A stretch of DNA of 26,825 bases from assembly GCA_026002695.1 (NCBI GenBank), contig BOCB01000019.1, positions 1 through 26,825 on the forward strand, in the 5' to 3' direction. The notes beneath the pieces are model-generated. The model was given only the letters and a program-made list of their open reading frames with translations, did not search any database and was not told where the DNA came from. The translations under genes were made by a program, and so were the position numbers. Numbering within the stretch: position 1 is the stretch's first letter; each line of letters begins with the position of its first letter. This document shows, piece after piece, positions 14,941 through 23,817 of the stretch. The stretch is from Synergistales bacterium. Lineage in GTDB: Bacteria > Synergistota > Synergistia > Synergistales > Synergistaceae.

Positions 14941-17520
14941 CTACACCAGCGGATGCCGCTCAAAATCCCACGACGTTTCAAAAGAATCCCAGTCGGCAAC
15001 AGAAATAGAAAGATTTTGCTTAACGATATTAATAATATCTTCCTTGTTCTGTCCATTATAGACCACAGGGAAATTCGCTATCACTCCTGAACTGCTGTTA
15101 ATGGTTGGGTTTATTATTGATGAAACAATTTGCATAATTTTAGTGTTCAGCAATCCCAACACTACAAATTCATTTATATTCTTAGCAAAGACTGCGGGCC
15201 CCGCATCGCCAAAAACAAATCCGTTTCGCCTATATCTAAAAGAAATAACACTGGATGTAATCAACGACCATGTCGTAGCTGTCCTGAAATAGTAGTCTCG
15301 ATTTCGTATCGTCGAACCTTTGAATTCGCATACTTCTTCTCCGCTATTAAACCAGTTGATAACATAGTCATTGTTACCATACCACTTCCTGTATTCGCCA
15401 CCCTTGTGATAGGGAAACCATTTCTTTTGCGAATTCTCGGCATCTACCATACTTGTTGAATCAAATTTAATATTGTTCCGCAAAACCTCGTACCAAAATC
15501 TCAAGAACCGTTCGTTATCGCCAGTAGTTAGTCCCATTCTTGAATCAGCAAAGTCGGAAACTTTTTGACCGTCGATAAACGCCTGCAACATCTTTTCACT
15601 CACCCAATACGCCACCGGGCTGCCGGGGATTTTCGCAAAGTTATCGCTATCGGCGGTGAACGCTCCCATACCCTCAAAAAACCACTTTTCCTTTTGTTCA
15701 ACGCCATCAACAGCACCTTGCTTCTTAAACAAGCGGCGGTATGAAGCCAAATAATTATCCCGATGGGCTTTCGCAATAACGAAACTTGTTGAACCGAAGT
15801 CAGAGCCAAATATTCCGCGCCCAAAGTGAAGCATATTTACAAATGCATTGCTTCGGATAATGTTTTGACGTAGTTTCTCATAGCTTGACAGGAACATCCA
15901 CACAGGAATGTTTATCATAGCCATATACCCTGTCGGTTTACACATATCCAACGTCTGTTCCATAAAGGCGGTACTCAAATCGCTCTTGCTGTCAGGGTAT
16001 TCTTTCTTCACAAACTCCGACAGCTTCGCGTTCATGCCCGAAGAACCCATATACGGCGGATTGGTGCAGACCACGTCGTATTTCTGCGACAGCAGGCGTT
16101 TGAAGTTCCAAACGCGCAGGGTCTGCTCATAACTCTCATCGTCAAGCGACCTCTGCCCAACAGTTTTTTTAGGTTTTTCGCTTTCCACTAACCACTTCCC
16201 ACTATCCACTACCAGCAGCGAACCGAAATCCTCTCCGGCTGCGAATCCGGCGGGATGGTAAACCTGCGGCACAATCGAGCCGTCGAGCGCGCGGCGGTTG
16301 TAGCTTCTCGCCTTCATCATCAGCGAAAAATAAGCAAGCTGATACGCCCGTCTGTCTATGTCGAGCCCGTATAAGTTTTTCTCCAATATCAGCTTCGCCG
16401 CGTCGCGCTGAGTATAACCGGCGCTCTCGTAAATCTGAATAAGCACGTCAAAGGCGTATACCAAAATATGACCGCTGCCCATGCAAGGGTCGATGAATTT
16501 CACATTTTCAATGTGAAATTCAGTGGGGAGTGAAGAGTGGGTAGCAGTTAGCTGGGAACGGACTTCAGGAGTTTGCTCCGCCTCCGGAATATAATATTTC
16601 CAACTGAATTTATCGGCGATTTCTTTTTCTTTAGCAATTCGCTCCTCTTCACTAATCACTCCCCACTTACCACTACCAACTACAAACAGCCTTCCAAGCG
16701 AATTTTCAACCATATACCGCACGATCCATTCGGGCGTAAAAAGCTGCGTCGCGGCGGGGATTTTCTCTTTCGTGATTTTGATATTCTTTTTCAGATTATC
16801 GAATACTTCCTGCTTCGGGTCGGTGTTGTAATACTGATACATCCAGCCTATTATTTCCACTGCCTCTTTGAAATCATCCTCGGCGACGTCATCAACCAGA
16901 TGGCGAACCACGCCGTCCTTGTCGGTGAATGAGATGTTCAGCAGCAATTCGCTGTAATCGTTGGTTTTCTCGAACAGCTCAGGCAAAATACCGCAGAGCG
17001 CGTTGCACTGCTTGATGAACAGCAGCCTGAAAAGCTCATCCAATTTGTTATCGTTTTTGAGCGACAGGACAAGTTCACGCTCCTGCGCGGAGAACTGCAA
17101 ATCGCTGTCAAAGGGCGTTGTAACCAAATCAGGCTCGGCCTTGCCGCTCTCGCTCGACAAAACGCGGATTCGGGAAGGCAGGTAATCGTTTACCTCCATA
17201 AAGCGCACGGCGATCAGGCGGTTGAACCAAGTGTAGGCAACTTCCTCAATCACCGCGTTATATGCTGTTTTGTAGTCGGATTGCTTCGCGCGGCTCTCAA
17301 TCAGCCCCGCCAGATGTTTGCGCTGGGCGATCTCCGCGCCGGAGATGCGATACGGTTCTTTTGAGCCAATATCGAAAAACTGCGCGTCGGCAGAGGACTG
17401 CGCCAGTGCGGGCTTGATTTCCTTTTCGGAAATGCCGAGCAGTCCGGCCTTGTATGTAATGTCCGCAATCAGCTTTTTACGTGCCAGCATCGCAAAGTTT
17501 TTGATGGCTGTCTTGTTCAT
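14941..17520 (-). CDS. pglX: BREX methyltransferase PglX, N-terminal part (split gene)
   Basis: 859 aa, against about 1200 for a one-piece type 1 PglX. It starts with the typical MNKTAIKNFAMLARKKL and has a good GGGAGCGG ribosome binding site. SAM-binding motif I is DPCMGSGH (344-351) and the catalytic N6-adenine motif is NPPY (487-490); the target-recognition region follows. It ends WDSFETSWDFERHPLV and a genuine TAG, exactly at the linker before the C-terminal helical domain, which is encoded by the gene directly upstream instead. PglX methylates a short non-palindromic site for self-marking and is needed for restriction. Three copies of a short repeat are built into surface linkers (about residues 279-291, 326-340 and 436-450). 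A functional two-subunit enzyme is possible but not proven. Confidence 0.9.
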   Translation of the reverse strand: MNKTAIKNFAMLARKKLIADITYKAGLLGISEKEIKPALAQSSADAQFFDIGSKEPYRISGAEIAQRKHLAGLIESRAKQSDYKTAYNAVIEEVAYTWFNRLIAVRFMEVNDYLPSRIRVLSSESGKAEPDLVTTPFDSDLQFSAQERELVLSLKNDNKLDELFRLLFIKQCNALCGILPELFEKTNDYSELLLNISFTDKDGVVRHLVDDVAEDDFKEAVEIIGWMYQYYNTDPKQEVFDNLKKNIKITKEKIPAATQLFTPEWIVRYMVENSLGRLFVVGSGKWGVISEEERIAKEKEIADKFSWKYYIPEAEQTPEVRSQLTATHSSLPTEFHIENVKFIDPCMGSGHILVYAFDVLIQIYESAGYTQRDAAKLILEKNLYGLDIDRRAYQLAYFSLMMKARSYNRRALDGSIVPQVYHPAGFAAGEDFGSLLVVDSGKWLVESEKPKKTVGQRSLDDESYEQTLRVWNFKRLLSQKYDVVCTNPPYMGSSGMNAKLSEFVKKEYPDSKSDLSTAFMEQTLDMCKPTGYMAMINIPVWMFLSSYEKLRQNIIRSNAFVNMLHFGRGIFGSDFGSTSFVIAKAHRDNYLASYRRLFKKQGAVDGVEQKEKWFFEGMGAFTADSDNFAKIPGSPVAYWVSEKMLQAFIDGQKVSDFADSRMGLTTGDNERFLRFWYEVLRNNIKFDSTSMVDAENSQKKWFPYHKGGEYRKWYGNNDYVINWFNSGEEVCEFKGSTIRNRDYYFRTATTWSLITSSVISFRYRRNGFVFGDAGPAVFAKNINEFVVLGLLNTKIMQIVSSIINPTINSSSGVIANFPVVYNGQNKEDIINIVKQNLSISVADWDSFETSWDFERHPLV
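16181..16215 (-). repeat. Short CACT-rich repeat, copy A, within pglX
   Basis: TCCACTAACCACTTCCCACT followed by ATCCACTACCAGC on the plus strand. It closely resembles copy B at 16648-16682, read in the same direction. On the coding strand it encodes LVVDSGKWLVESE, a linker just before the NPPY motif. Confidence 0.7.
16495..16521. repeat. Perfect 12-bp palindrome adjoining copy C
   Basis: GAATTTCACATT, a TTC loop, then AATGTGAAATTC. The stem sits inside the coding region just before SAM motif I (encoding EFHIENVKF) and directly abuts repeat copy C, so both may belong to one inserted palindromic unit. Confidence 0.75.
16522..16556 (+). repeat. Short CACT-rich repeat, copy C, inverted, within pglX
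   Basis: The reverse complement contains CACTCTTCACTCCCCACT, matching CACTAATCACTCCCCACT of copy B in 16 of 18 bases. Because of the opposite orientation it encodes a different peptide (QLTATHSSLPTE). Confidence 0.65.
16648..16682 (-). repeat. Short CACT-rich repeat, copy B, within pglX
   Basis: TTCACTAATCACTCCCCACT followed by TACCACTACCAAC on the plus strand. It encodes VVGSGKWGVISEE on the coding strand, nearly the same peptide as copy A. In other PglX proteins as I recall them this linker is shorter. Confidence 0.7.
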
Positions 17521-17535
17521 ACCGATACCCGCTCC

Positions 17536-18450
17536 CTAAATCTTCCCCAGCACGCCGAGCTTTTTGCCATCCGTGCCGGTTTGCAATTTCTCGTAGTTTA
17601 CCTTCACGCCGTCATCCAAGTCAAGCGTGATTCGCGCGAGGGCGAGGTGGCTGATTTTCTCATCGTACTCCTTGGCCTCTTTTAGCTGCTTCGTCAGCTT
17701 TTCAAGGCGTTTCTGCGAGTTAGCAACCTCGCGGGCGTCGCCGGAGTTCTCTATGGCATCCCGCATACGACCTATCTCGTTTTCGTAAATGCGCTGCATC
17801 CGGTGCAGGTAATCAATTCGCAGGCGGCCTACCGTGTCCTCGTCGTAGCGGTGCAGATAAATCAACGCCTTGAAACCGTTTTCCTTGCCCGAATCAAACA
17901 GCCAGTAAATGGGGCGCTTTTGGTAAATTTTCACATGATCCTTATAGAAATCCCGCAGGAAGTAGCCCCGAATAATATCGCGGGCAGAGTTGCCCTTGCC
18001 GCCGAGCGCGTCGGCTATAAAGCGCAGATTCTCCTCCAGCGTATCCGCACCATAGGCCACGCGCACGAAGTCAACGAACCGCCCCAATATGTCATCTTCA
18101 AAATACTCCTCGTCGGTAATGGGGAGGACGTTGTCCTTGTCAGGCTTATATGTCTTGTATTTGTCCGCGTCCCACTCGCCGCCCGCATAGGCAAGCCCGT
18201 CAACATCGAGTGAATATCGTCCGAACATACAGCCCACGGCGTAGGATAAGAGGCTGCGAATTTCGCGTCCTAAATCCGCGCGGCGCACCGTCACGTCCTT
18301 GTCCTCTACTTCCGGCGTCAACTCGTCCTGCAAACCGTAGATGCCGATGAAGATACGGTTGAGCTCTTCCTCGTTGGCTTTGAGCTGGGTAAAGCGCGCG
18401 TCGCACTCCGCTTCCCACTGTTTGAATTTATCGGCTATCAGGCGCGCCAT
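17536..18450 (-). CDS. pglX: BREX methyltransferase PglX, C-terminal part (split gene)
   Basis: 304 aa matching the C-terminal quarter of ordinary PglX: KQWEAECDARFTQLKANEEELNRIFIGIYGLQDELTPEVEDKDVT (cited here as the stretch at residues 9-53), AVGCMFGRYSLD, LAYAGGEWD, RPIYWLFDSGK, and a coiled-coil region ending DGKKLGVLGKI. It contains no SAM or NPPY motif. In one-piece PglX this part follows the target-recognition region. Here it has its own ATG with GAGGGG 8 nt upstream and lies before the N-terminal part, with 15 nt between the genes. Both pieces are cleanly bounded by RBS and stop, so this is a permuted split and not a simple frameshift. A tandem duplication of pglX followed by loss of opposite halves would produce it. 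A role as a separate subunit completing PglX is inferred. Confidence 0.88.
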   Translation of the reverse strand: MARLIADKFKQWEAECDARFTQLKANEEELNRIFIGIYGLQDELTPEVEDKDVTVRRADLGREIRSLLSYAVGCMFGRYSLDVDGLAYAGGEWDADKYKTYKPDKDNVLPITDEEYFEDDILGRFVDFVRVAYGADTLEENLRFIADALGGKGNSARDIIRGYFLRDFYKDHVKIYQKRPIYWLFDSGKENGFKALIYLHRYDEDTVGRLRIDYLHRMQRIYENEIGRMRDAIENSGDAREVANSQKRLEKLTKQLKEAKEYDEKISHLALARITLDLDDGVKVNYEKLQTGTDGKKLGVLGKI

Positions 18451-18453
18451 AAG

Positions 18454-18963
18454 CTACCCCTCATCGCTTACTATATGATATTTTTTTGCCATCTCGTCAT
18501 TTAAGACTATACATTCACTTTTCCAGATTTTGCGGTGATACGACAATTCCTGCTCTAATTTGGTCTTGAGTGGCGACAGCCAATCGGGTTGATGCCCTTT
18601 GATGACTAACAGAAACTTAAATTTCAGCTTGCTATAATCCAGTGTTTTGAAGCTGTCGTTCATATCATTCTGTTCTTCGTACCTGCCTAATATAGCCGCA
18701 CAATACAAATTGAAAGAGTGGGTAAATTTCTCTGTTACTTCCTTCAAAAAAGTGTTTAGAGCCGCGCTTTGCCGGTCTGTAATAGGAGTGCCGGATTTTG
18801 CTTCGATAAAATCCAGTTCTTCCAAACCCTTACGCAATATAAATTCAACGGTTTTGATACCATCTCCCAATGACTTATAAAGGCGCGATTGCTCAATCGC
18901 GAATATTTCATCGTTGTCGCTTGGTGGTATAAACAGCATCCCTGATTCCCGAAATCCACTCAT
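18454..18963 (-). CDS. Small putative PD-(D/E)XK-like partner of the ATPase
   Basis: 169 aa. It opens MSGFRESGMLFIPPSDNDEIF, followed by a helix and then ELDFIEAKSG, where D51, E54 and K56 have the spacing of a PD-(D/E)XK catalytic core; a helix and two further strands follow (KLKFKFLLVIKG, then SECIVLN). The assignment is from this motif only, so nuclease activity is a hypothesis. Its ATG overlaps the stop of the upstream ATPase gene (TAATG), indicating translational coupling and a joint function. It ends 3 nt before the pglX C-terminal ORF. Pairs of an ABC-type AAA ATPase with a small nuclease or TOPRIM partner are known phage-defence arrangements (for example Septu and PARIS), and this pair may be a comparable unit inserted into BREX. 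Confidence 0.6.
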   Translation of the reverse strand: MSGFRESGMLFIPPSDNDEIFAIEQSRLYKSLGDGIKTVEFILRKGLEELDFIEAKSGTPITDRQSAALNTFLKEVTEKFTHSFNLYCAAILGRYEEQNDMNDSFKTLDYSKLKFKFLLVIKGHQPDWLSPLKTKLEQELSYHRKIWKSECIVLNDEMAKKYHIVSDEG

Positions 18964-20027
18964 TATCGCATTACCTTTTCCACTTCTTCTTCGTACAGCT
19001 TAATGAAAGTATCGAGGATGGCATTGTGCTTCAAGTCGCGGAACGACAGAGCATCATCGCACAAAACGGTATCTTCATCCTTGTATAAGGAAAAATAGCG
19101 TAAATCGTTGCCCTCCGTCCGTCTTACATCCAGATATTTTGTTATAAAATAATCATGTGTCGCTATGAATATCTGGACACCGTCCCGCTGAAGTTCTAAA
19201 AGCATATCCGCTATAACAGGGATATAAACAGGGTTTATGTTTGCCTCCGGTTCGTCCCAAAACAACACAGACCCTTTCTCCAAGGTTCCGTTTTTTATCA
19301 ATTGCCACAGCAGCGCTATTTTCCTGATGCCTTCCGCCACAAGCTGAAATTCCAGCATAGAATGACCTCCGCCAACTGTTATTTTCAGGTAAAATTTGTC
19401 GTTTTTGACACTGACAGTGCCGGGAGTTATTTGCGGCAAGATTTTTTGCAGAATGCTCAAATATTTCTTTGTTCTGCTGCTTTCAGGCCCCTTTGAAATA
19501 TCCACAGTCGCAGAGGAGATAATGTCTTTGTAAGTGTCGTCAAAATCAACATTCCCCTTATCTATGGCTTGTATCAGGTTGTATGAATTTGACAGTATAT
19601 CTTTTGCGGGAATAAAAGTGCTTGTCAAATTCTCCATCCGCGACGACCACGCGTTTTCCCCTTTAGAAATCAGGCGATCTTTGAACTTGGAGTTAATTTC
19701 CAGTGATAATGCCACATTACGATTTGTTGTTTTCTGTCCGTCTTGCTCAGAAACGACCTGTACTTTTGCTACGCTTACGCCTATTCCGCGTTTGACAAGC
19801 CGATGTAACGACAAATCATTAGGGCGGAACACTTTTGCAAGTTTTGTCTGAAAATCAATAGCTGTTGTTTTCGCCTGTGCAGCCTGGCAGGCGCTATAAA
19901 GCACTTTCATAATATGAGTTTTACCGGTTCCATTCTCACCGATAAAAACATTGACCCCTTTGGAAAACTCAATATCCAATTTATCAAATACCGTAAAGTT
20001 CTCCAAGCTCAATTTTGAAAGCGCCAT
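18963..20027 (-). CDS. AAA ATPase (AAA_15/AAA_21 type), OLD/SMC-like
   Basis: 354 aa ABC-type ATPase: Walker A GENGTGKT (30-37), a signature-like region LVAEGIRKIALLW (about 229-241), Walker B VLFWDEPE (254-261) and the switch histidine H291 in IATHDYF. The coiled-coil insertion between Walker A and B is short, as in the AAA_15/AAA_21 families used by OLD, Septu and PARIS ATPases. No TOPRIM or nuclease domain is attached; the overlapping downstream gene would be the effector. ATG 20027 has AGAGGGC 6 nt upstream. A gap of about 180 nt with repeated TGTCAT elements separates it from brxC, so this pair may have its own control. Such ATPases act as sensors that release or activate an effector; that role here is inferred. 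Confidence 0.85.
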   Translation of the reverse strand: MALSKLSLENFTVFDKLDIEFSKGVNVFIGENGTGKTHIMKVLYSACQAAQAKTTAIDFQTKLAKVFRPNDLSLHRLVKRGIGVSVAKVQVVSEQDGQKTTNRNVALSLEINSKFKDRLISKGENAWSSRMENLTSTFIPAKDILSNSYNLIQAIDKGNVDFDDTYKDIISSATVDISKGPESSRTKKYLSILQKILPQITPGTVSVKNDKFYLKITVGGGHSMLEFQLVAEGIRKIALLWQLIKNGTLEKGSVLFWDEPEANINPVYIPVIADMLLELQRDGVQIFIATHDYFITKYLDVRRTEGNDLRYFSLYKDEDTVLCDDALSFRDLKHNAILDTFIKLYEEEVEKVMR

Positions 20028-20085
20028 AGCAATGCCCTCTTTCTTTCAATGTCGTCAAATGGCTTCAATAATTTTACACCAAGTA

Positions 20086-20192
20086 ATGTCATAATAGCAT
20101 TGCCTGATTTATTAACGTAATAATGACTTGCAGCCGCGCTTCATTTTCCATTATGACATCCATTGAGACATTTGTCTTGTCATTTATGACAT
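20086..20192. promoter_or_regulatory. Cluster of TTATGACAT operators between brxC and ATPase
   Basis: TTATGACAT occurs at 20151-20159 and 20184-20192, and in inverted form (ATGTCATAA) at 20086-20094. The last site is part of the palindrome TGTCATTTATGACA (20178-20191), and GACATTTGTC (20167-20176) is a related palindrome. Such clustering in a 183-bp gap inside an otherwise tight operon suggests a binding region for a dimeric regulator, or RNA hairpins at the end of brxC. Confidence 0.5.
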
Positions 20193-20210
20193 TATGTAAC
20201 ACGCCGCTCC

Positions 20211-23200
20211 CTAAAACTCTATGTTGAGGGTAGTGCCGTCCTCAAACTCACGATACAGGCTCTGACGCAGTTCGTCAAGCCGCGCGTCAATGTCCGCTTT
20301 GGACTTAATCTGCCAAGTGCCGCTCACGTTGACCGCGTGGAAGCTGATGCTCTTTTGTTTATGTACTGTCGGCGGCGGCGTGAGTTTATCGTCCATAGGT
20401 GGCGGGCTTGACAGTTGAGCGTCTTTCTCGGTGATTTCGTTCAGCAAGCGCATTTTCAGCGCGTCGGCTTCCGCTTTGATGTTTTGAAAGGTCGCCACGT
20501 TGTTGCAATGGTCAGCCTTGTCTTTGAGTTCGCTGAACATCGTCAAAAAACGTGAGTATAACTCATCCTTATACGCTTTGCCGTCAAGTTCATTGAACAC
20601 GCGCTTCTTCGCGTCCTCAATGGCCGCGTAAACAGGAACCTCCATTGATTTCAGCACAGCCGTGTACGCGTCAGCAAAGCGATGTATAAGCTCCGGCAGC
20701 TTGGGAATGTTGGGATAAGGGGCGGATTTGCAGAGGATCCCTTTTATTCCGGCCACGCACTGCTCCACTGCGTTATCCACGATAAAGATTTTACTCTCGT
20801 CATAGATACGCATCTTATCCAGCGCGTCGTCGAATATTTTCTTTTGTTCTCCGCTGTAAAATGCTTTTACCGGCTCGAAGTCCTCGGCAAAGTCCAGATA
20901 GGCGTCGCGCTCGGAGGTAACTTTATGAAAAAACTCGGAGGACAGCCATATCTGCGTGACAGAGCGCAGTAACTCCTTGCCGGTTTCCGTTATATGTTTG
21001 CCGGGGTACGATTTGCCCTGCCCGGCAATTTCAAACTCCTTGATGGTCTGGAGCATATCCGCCGCATACTTTTGAAAGCTCTGCATGATGGCGTCGTCCT
21101 CATCAGGCGCACCGGCGAAGCCGAACAGCTCCTTCATCACCTCGCGCGCGGCTTTCTTCTGATTCTCGTTCGCGCGCTCACGCCATTCACACAGCAGCTT
21201 TTCCATAAATTCTTTTTTCGTAATCATACGGACGATGTCGTCCTCGCTCTTGTTCATGAGCGTGACAGCCGCGCCGTTTACCGTGAAAGAGATGTCGCCG
21301 TCCCTGAACAGCTTGGCGACAAGCCACTCCACATCTTCCTCAACGAAACCGTAGGGCGCTTTCGTAAACCGCCCTATCAAGGTTTTCATGGAGGTTTTGG
21401 TATGCGCCGCGCTGTTTGTTGTTATGTAATCCAACACATCTGTCAGCGCGTGAGTGTTTACAGGTTTACTGCTGTCTAAAGAAAGCGATTGCTGATTGTT
21501 CTTCGCAAACAGTTTTCGGATGTCAGCCTCGCTCATCGGTGCTTCGATATACGAGAGCTTATGATAGACAGTCTGCACGAGCCGCCCTAAAGCGTCGTTC
21601 AGACGTGCGGTTATATCCTTCTGGGTGATTTGCGCTTTATCGCCGTTCACATAGATGTCGGCGTTCTTTATAGCCTCCTGTAAAAAGAGCTTTGCGTCCG
21701 CCGCTCGATGGCGCATTTCCTCACCCTTGGCAGCTTTAATCTGCTCGTATTTAGTCAGGACTCCCTTGGATGCGGTTTTCAGGTATTTTTCTATTTTCAT
21801 CGAGTCTCGCAGTTCGTCGAAGAAAGCGCGATCGCCGGGCAGCACGACCAACACTTCTTTGCCTTGCCCGGACATCATGCGCAGGGTGGTTTCGTCGCGC
21901 GTCTCAAAGTTTGGCGTCAGCACACGAACGCCAATATCGTTGCTCTGGTTCGAGCGATGCGGATGATCGTCTGCCGCCTGATTAAAAGCAAAGGTATAGC
22001 GCCCGTTATGAGCGGAATGGCGGAAGCGTTTGGAGTCGAAAATATCCTCAAAGATAAGCTCGGAAATCTTGGCGGTTACCTCAGCCATCTCGATATTCTG
22101 ACCGTCTATCTCCCTGTTGATTTCCTGCTCCTCATCTGTAAGAAACACATAAATATCGCCGTTCTTCTGCACTAATTTTTGTCCGGCCAGCACTTTCAGC
22201 GCGTCTTCCACCTTGCGTTTGAGCGCAATACGGTCGGCGTCGAGGCTATTGGCCATCAGGCTTGTGAGATTCTCAATATTGGCGACTACCTCGCTGACAT
22301 ACTTCACCATGAACAGCGCTTTCAGTACCTCCACCGCAAAACATGAGTCCGTCTTATCCGGGTTGATGATCTCGTTATCAGCCGCCTTGCCTATCACTCC
22401 GGAGTGGCTATGGTCGAGGAAACGGTGCAGCGCATCGTAGAAATTGTTAAAGGGAACAATCGCCCCGGCTTCTTTGCCCATCAGCTTTACAGCGGACTCC
22501 TTGAACAGCGCGAGCATAGAACGCTCGCCCTCGGACAGATGCTTGCCCGAAGCCCCATGAGTGCGAATGGAGGTCAGCACGCTGGCAAGCAAATTAAATT
22601 GATAAGGCACAAAGGGATAAACGGACGCAAAATCCGATTCACCGGAATATAATTTTTTCTCAACGCCGTCATTGAACACAATCAGGTTTTTCAGGATAGT
22701 TTCTTTTTGTTCATAAAGCAGGCGAAGCGTTTGGTTAGCGGTATTGTTTTTTGCCAAAATGCGCTTTTTAATTACCTCGTCCACGTTGGCGGAGGAAAGG
22801 GATAGACGGGTGTCGAAGCGGCCCTGTATCTTGGAAAAATCATTGGAGCGCAGACCCATATCCTTTGCGATAGAGTCGATGTCCTGTTGGCTCGTTACAA
22901 TGACCCACGCTTTGCCATGACAAGCTGTGCCTAAATCTTCCGTAACTGTTTGCAGGTTCAGCATCAAGCGGGAGTCGTCGCCGATATACTGGCCTATTTC
23001 GTCCGCGAGGAAAACAACGTGGTGCTTGCCGCCCTTTTTCTCGATATAGTCCTTCACCATCCCGGCGAACGCCTCGATGCTTATATCATACGCGCCTGCG
23101 GCTTTTTCACACCAGTTGCGGGCGGCGGCCTCGCTCATATAGTTCATTCCGCCCAGCACATCCACAATGCTGTCCTGAATGAAATCAAACTTGTGCCGCG

Positions 23201-23798
23201 AATCCGTCCACGGTTTGCCATAATCTTGTTCAAACAGGCGCTTGAATTCGTCGTACCGTCCGGCATCAGTCAACTCGCGCTCCAAATTCGCCAAATGCGG
23301 GATAGAACCGCAAAAGCCCTGCATCTCGTTGAAAACCTTGAGAAATACGGAAACTATGGCGTCCTTCGACTGTTTCCCGGCCTGCTCGCTCTTTGAGTCG
23401 ATGTTGAACAGTACCACATCGGTATGCGGCGCCATGTCCGCGCATAGCTTCATGTCGGCTAAAACCATCCGGTCGGCTATTTTATCATCCTCGATAAAGT
23501 AATCCAGCGCGCTCTTGCCGCCAACCACCTTGTTTTCAAGAAGGTATGAAAGAATCTTCAGGAAGTGAGATTTACCGCTTCCGAAGAAGCCGGAAATCCA
23601 TACGCCCATCTTGTCGGTATTGCCTGTAATGCCTTTATTGTAGCCGGAGAAGAAGTCCGCAAAATGCCGAGAGAGTTCACGAGTAACAACGTATTCCTCT
23701 AATTCCTGCCTGATGTTTTCATCGTCGCCCTGCCCCACCTTGATAACGCCTTTAATATCGCGGTCAATCGGTTTGACAAACATCTCGCCTATGCGCAC
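20211..23798 (-). CDS. brxC: BREX protein BrxC (large ATPase)
   Basis: 1195 aa, full length for type 1 BrxC. It starts MRIGEMFVKPIDRDIKGVIK, the family's typical N-terminus, from a GTG codon with GGGGAGGGGG a few bases upstream. Walker A is GFFGSGKS (70-77) and Walker B VVFLADEIGQ (261-270); a long helical region follows, and the last 60 residues (SFHAVNVSGTWQIKSKADID) form the usual C-terminal unit. BrxC is a P-loop ATPase related in architecture to DUF499/ORC-like proteins, required for both host methylation and phage exclusion. It lies 19 nt after brxB in the canonical brxA-brxB-brxC order. Nothing indicates damage. Confidence 0.95.
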   Translation of the reverse strand: MRIGEMFVKPIDRDIKGVIKVGQGDDENIRQELEEYVVTRELSRHFADFFSGYNKGITGNTDKMGVWISGFFGSGKSHFLKILSYLLENKVVGGKSALDYFIEDDKIADRMVLADMKLCADMAPHTDVVLFNIDSKSEQAGKQSKDAIVSVFLKVFNEMQGFCGSIPHLANLERELTDAGRYDEFKRLFEQDYGKPWTDSRHKFDFIQDSIVDVLGGMNYMSEAAARNWCEKAAGAYDISIEAFAGMVKDYIEKKGGKHHVVFLADEIGQYIGDDSRLMLNLQTVTEDLGTACHGKAWVIVTSQQDIDSIAKDMGLRSNDFSKIQGRFDTRLSLSSANVDEVIKKRILAKNNTANQTLRLLYEQKETILKNLIVFNDGVEKKLYSGESDFASVYPFVPYQFNLLASVLTSIRTHGASGKHLSEGERSMLALFKESAVKLMGKEAGAIVPFNNFYDALHRFLDHSHSGVIGKAADNEIINPDKTDSCFAVEVLKALFMVKYVSEVVANIENLTSLMANSLDADRIALKRKVEDALKVLAGQKLVQKNGDIYVFLTDEEQEINREIDGQNIEMAEVTAKISELIFEDIFDSKRFRHSAHNGRYTFAFNQAADDHPHRSNQSNDIGVRVLTPNFETRDETTLRMMSGQGKEVLVVLPGDRAFFDELRDSMKIEKYLKTASKGVLTKYEQIKAAKGEEMRHRAADAKLFLQEAIKNADIYVNGDKAQITQKDITARLNDALGRLVQTVYHKLSYIEAPMSEADIRKLFAKNNQQSLSLDSSKPVNTHALTDVLDYITTNSAAHTKTSMKTLIGRFTKAPYGFVEEDVEWLVAKLFRDGDISFTVNGAAVTLMNKSEDDIVRMITKKEFMEKLLCEWRERANENQKKAAREVMKELFGFAGAPDEDDAIMQSFQKYAADMLQTIKEFEIAGQGKSYPGKHITETGKELLRSVTQIWLSSEFFHKVTSERDAYLDFAEDFEPVKAFYSGEQKKIFDDALDKMRIYDESKIFIVDNAVEQCVAGIKGILCKSAPYPNIPKLPELIHRFADAYTAVLKSMEVPVYAAIEDAKKRVFNELDGKAYKDELYSRFLTMFSELKDKADHCNNVATFQNIKAEADALKMRLLNEITEKDAQLSSPPPMDDKLTPPPTVHKQKSISFHAVNVSGTWQIKSKADIDARLDELRQSLYREFEDGTTLNIEF

Positions 23799-23817
23799 GG
23801 ATTCGCCCCCTCCCCGG

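Noticed and set aside
14941..18450. PglX phase variation by a neighbouring recombinase, as known in lactobacilli.
   Set aside because: No recombinase gene and no second recognition-domain cassette with inverted repeats is present in the window.
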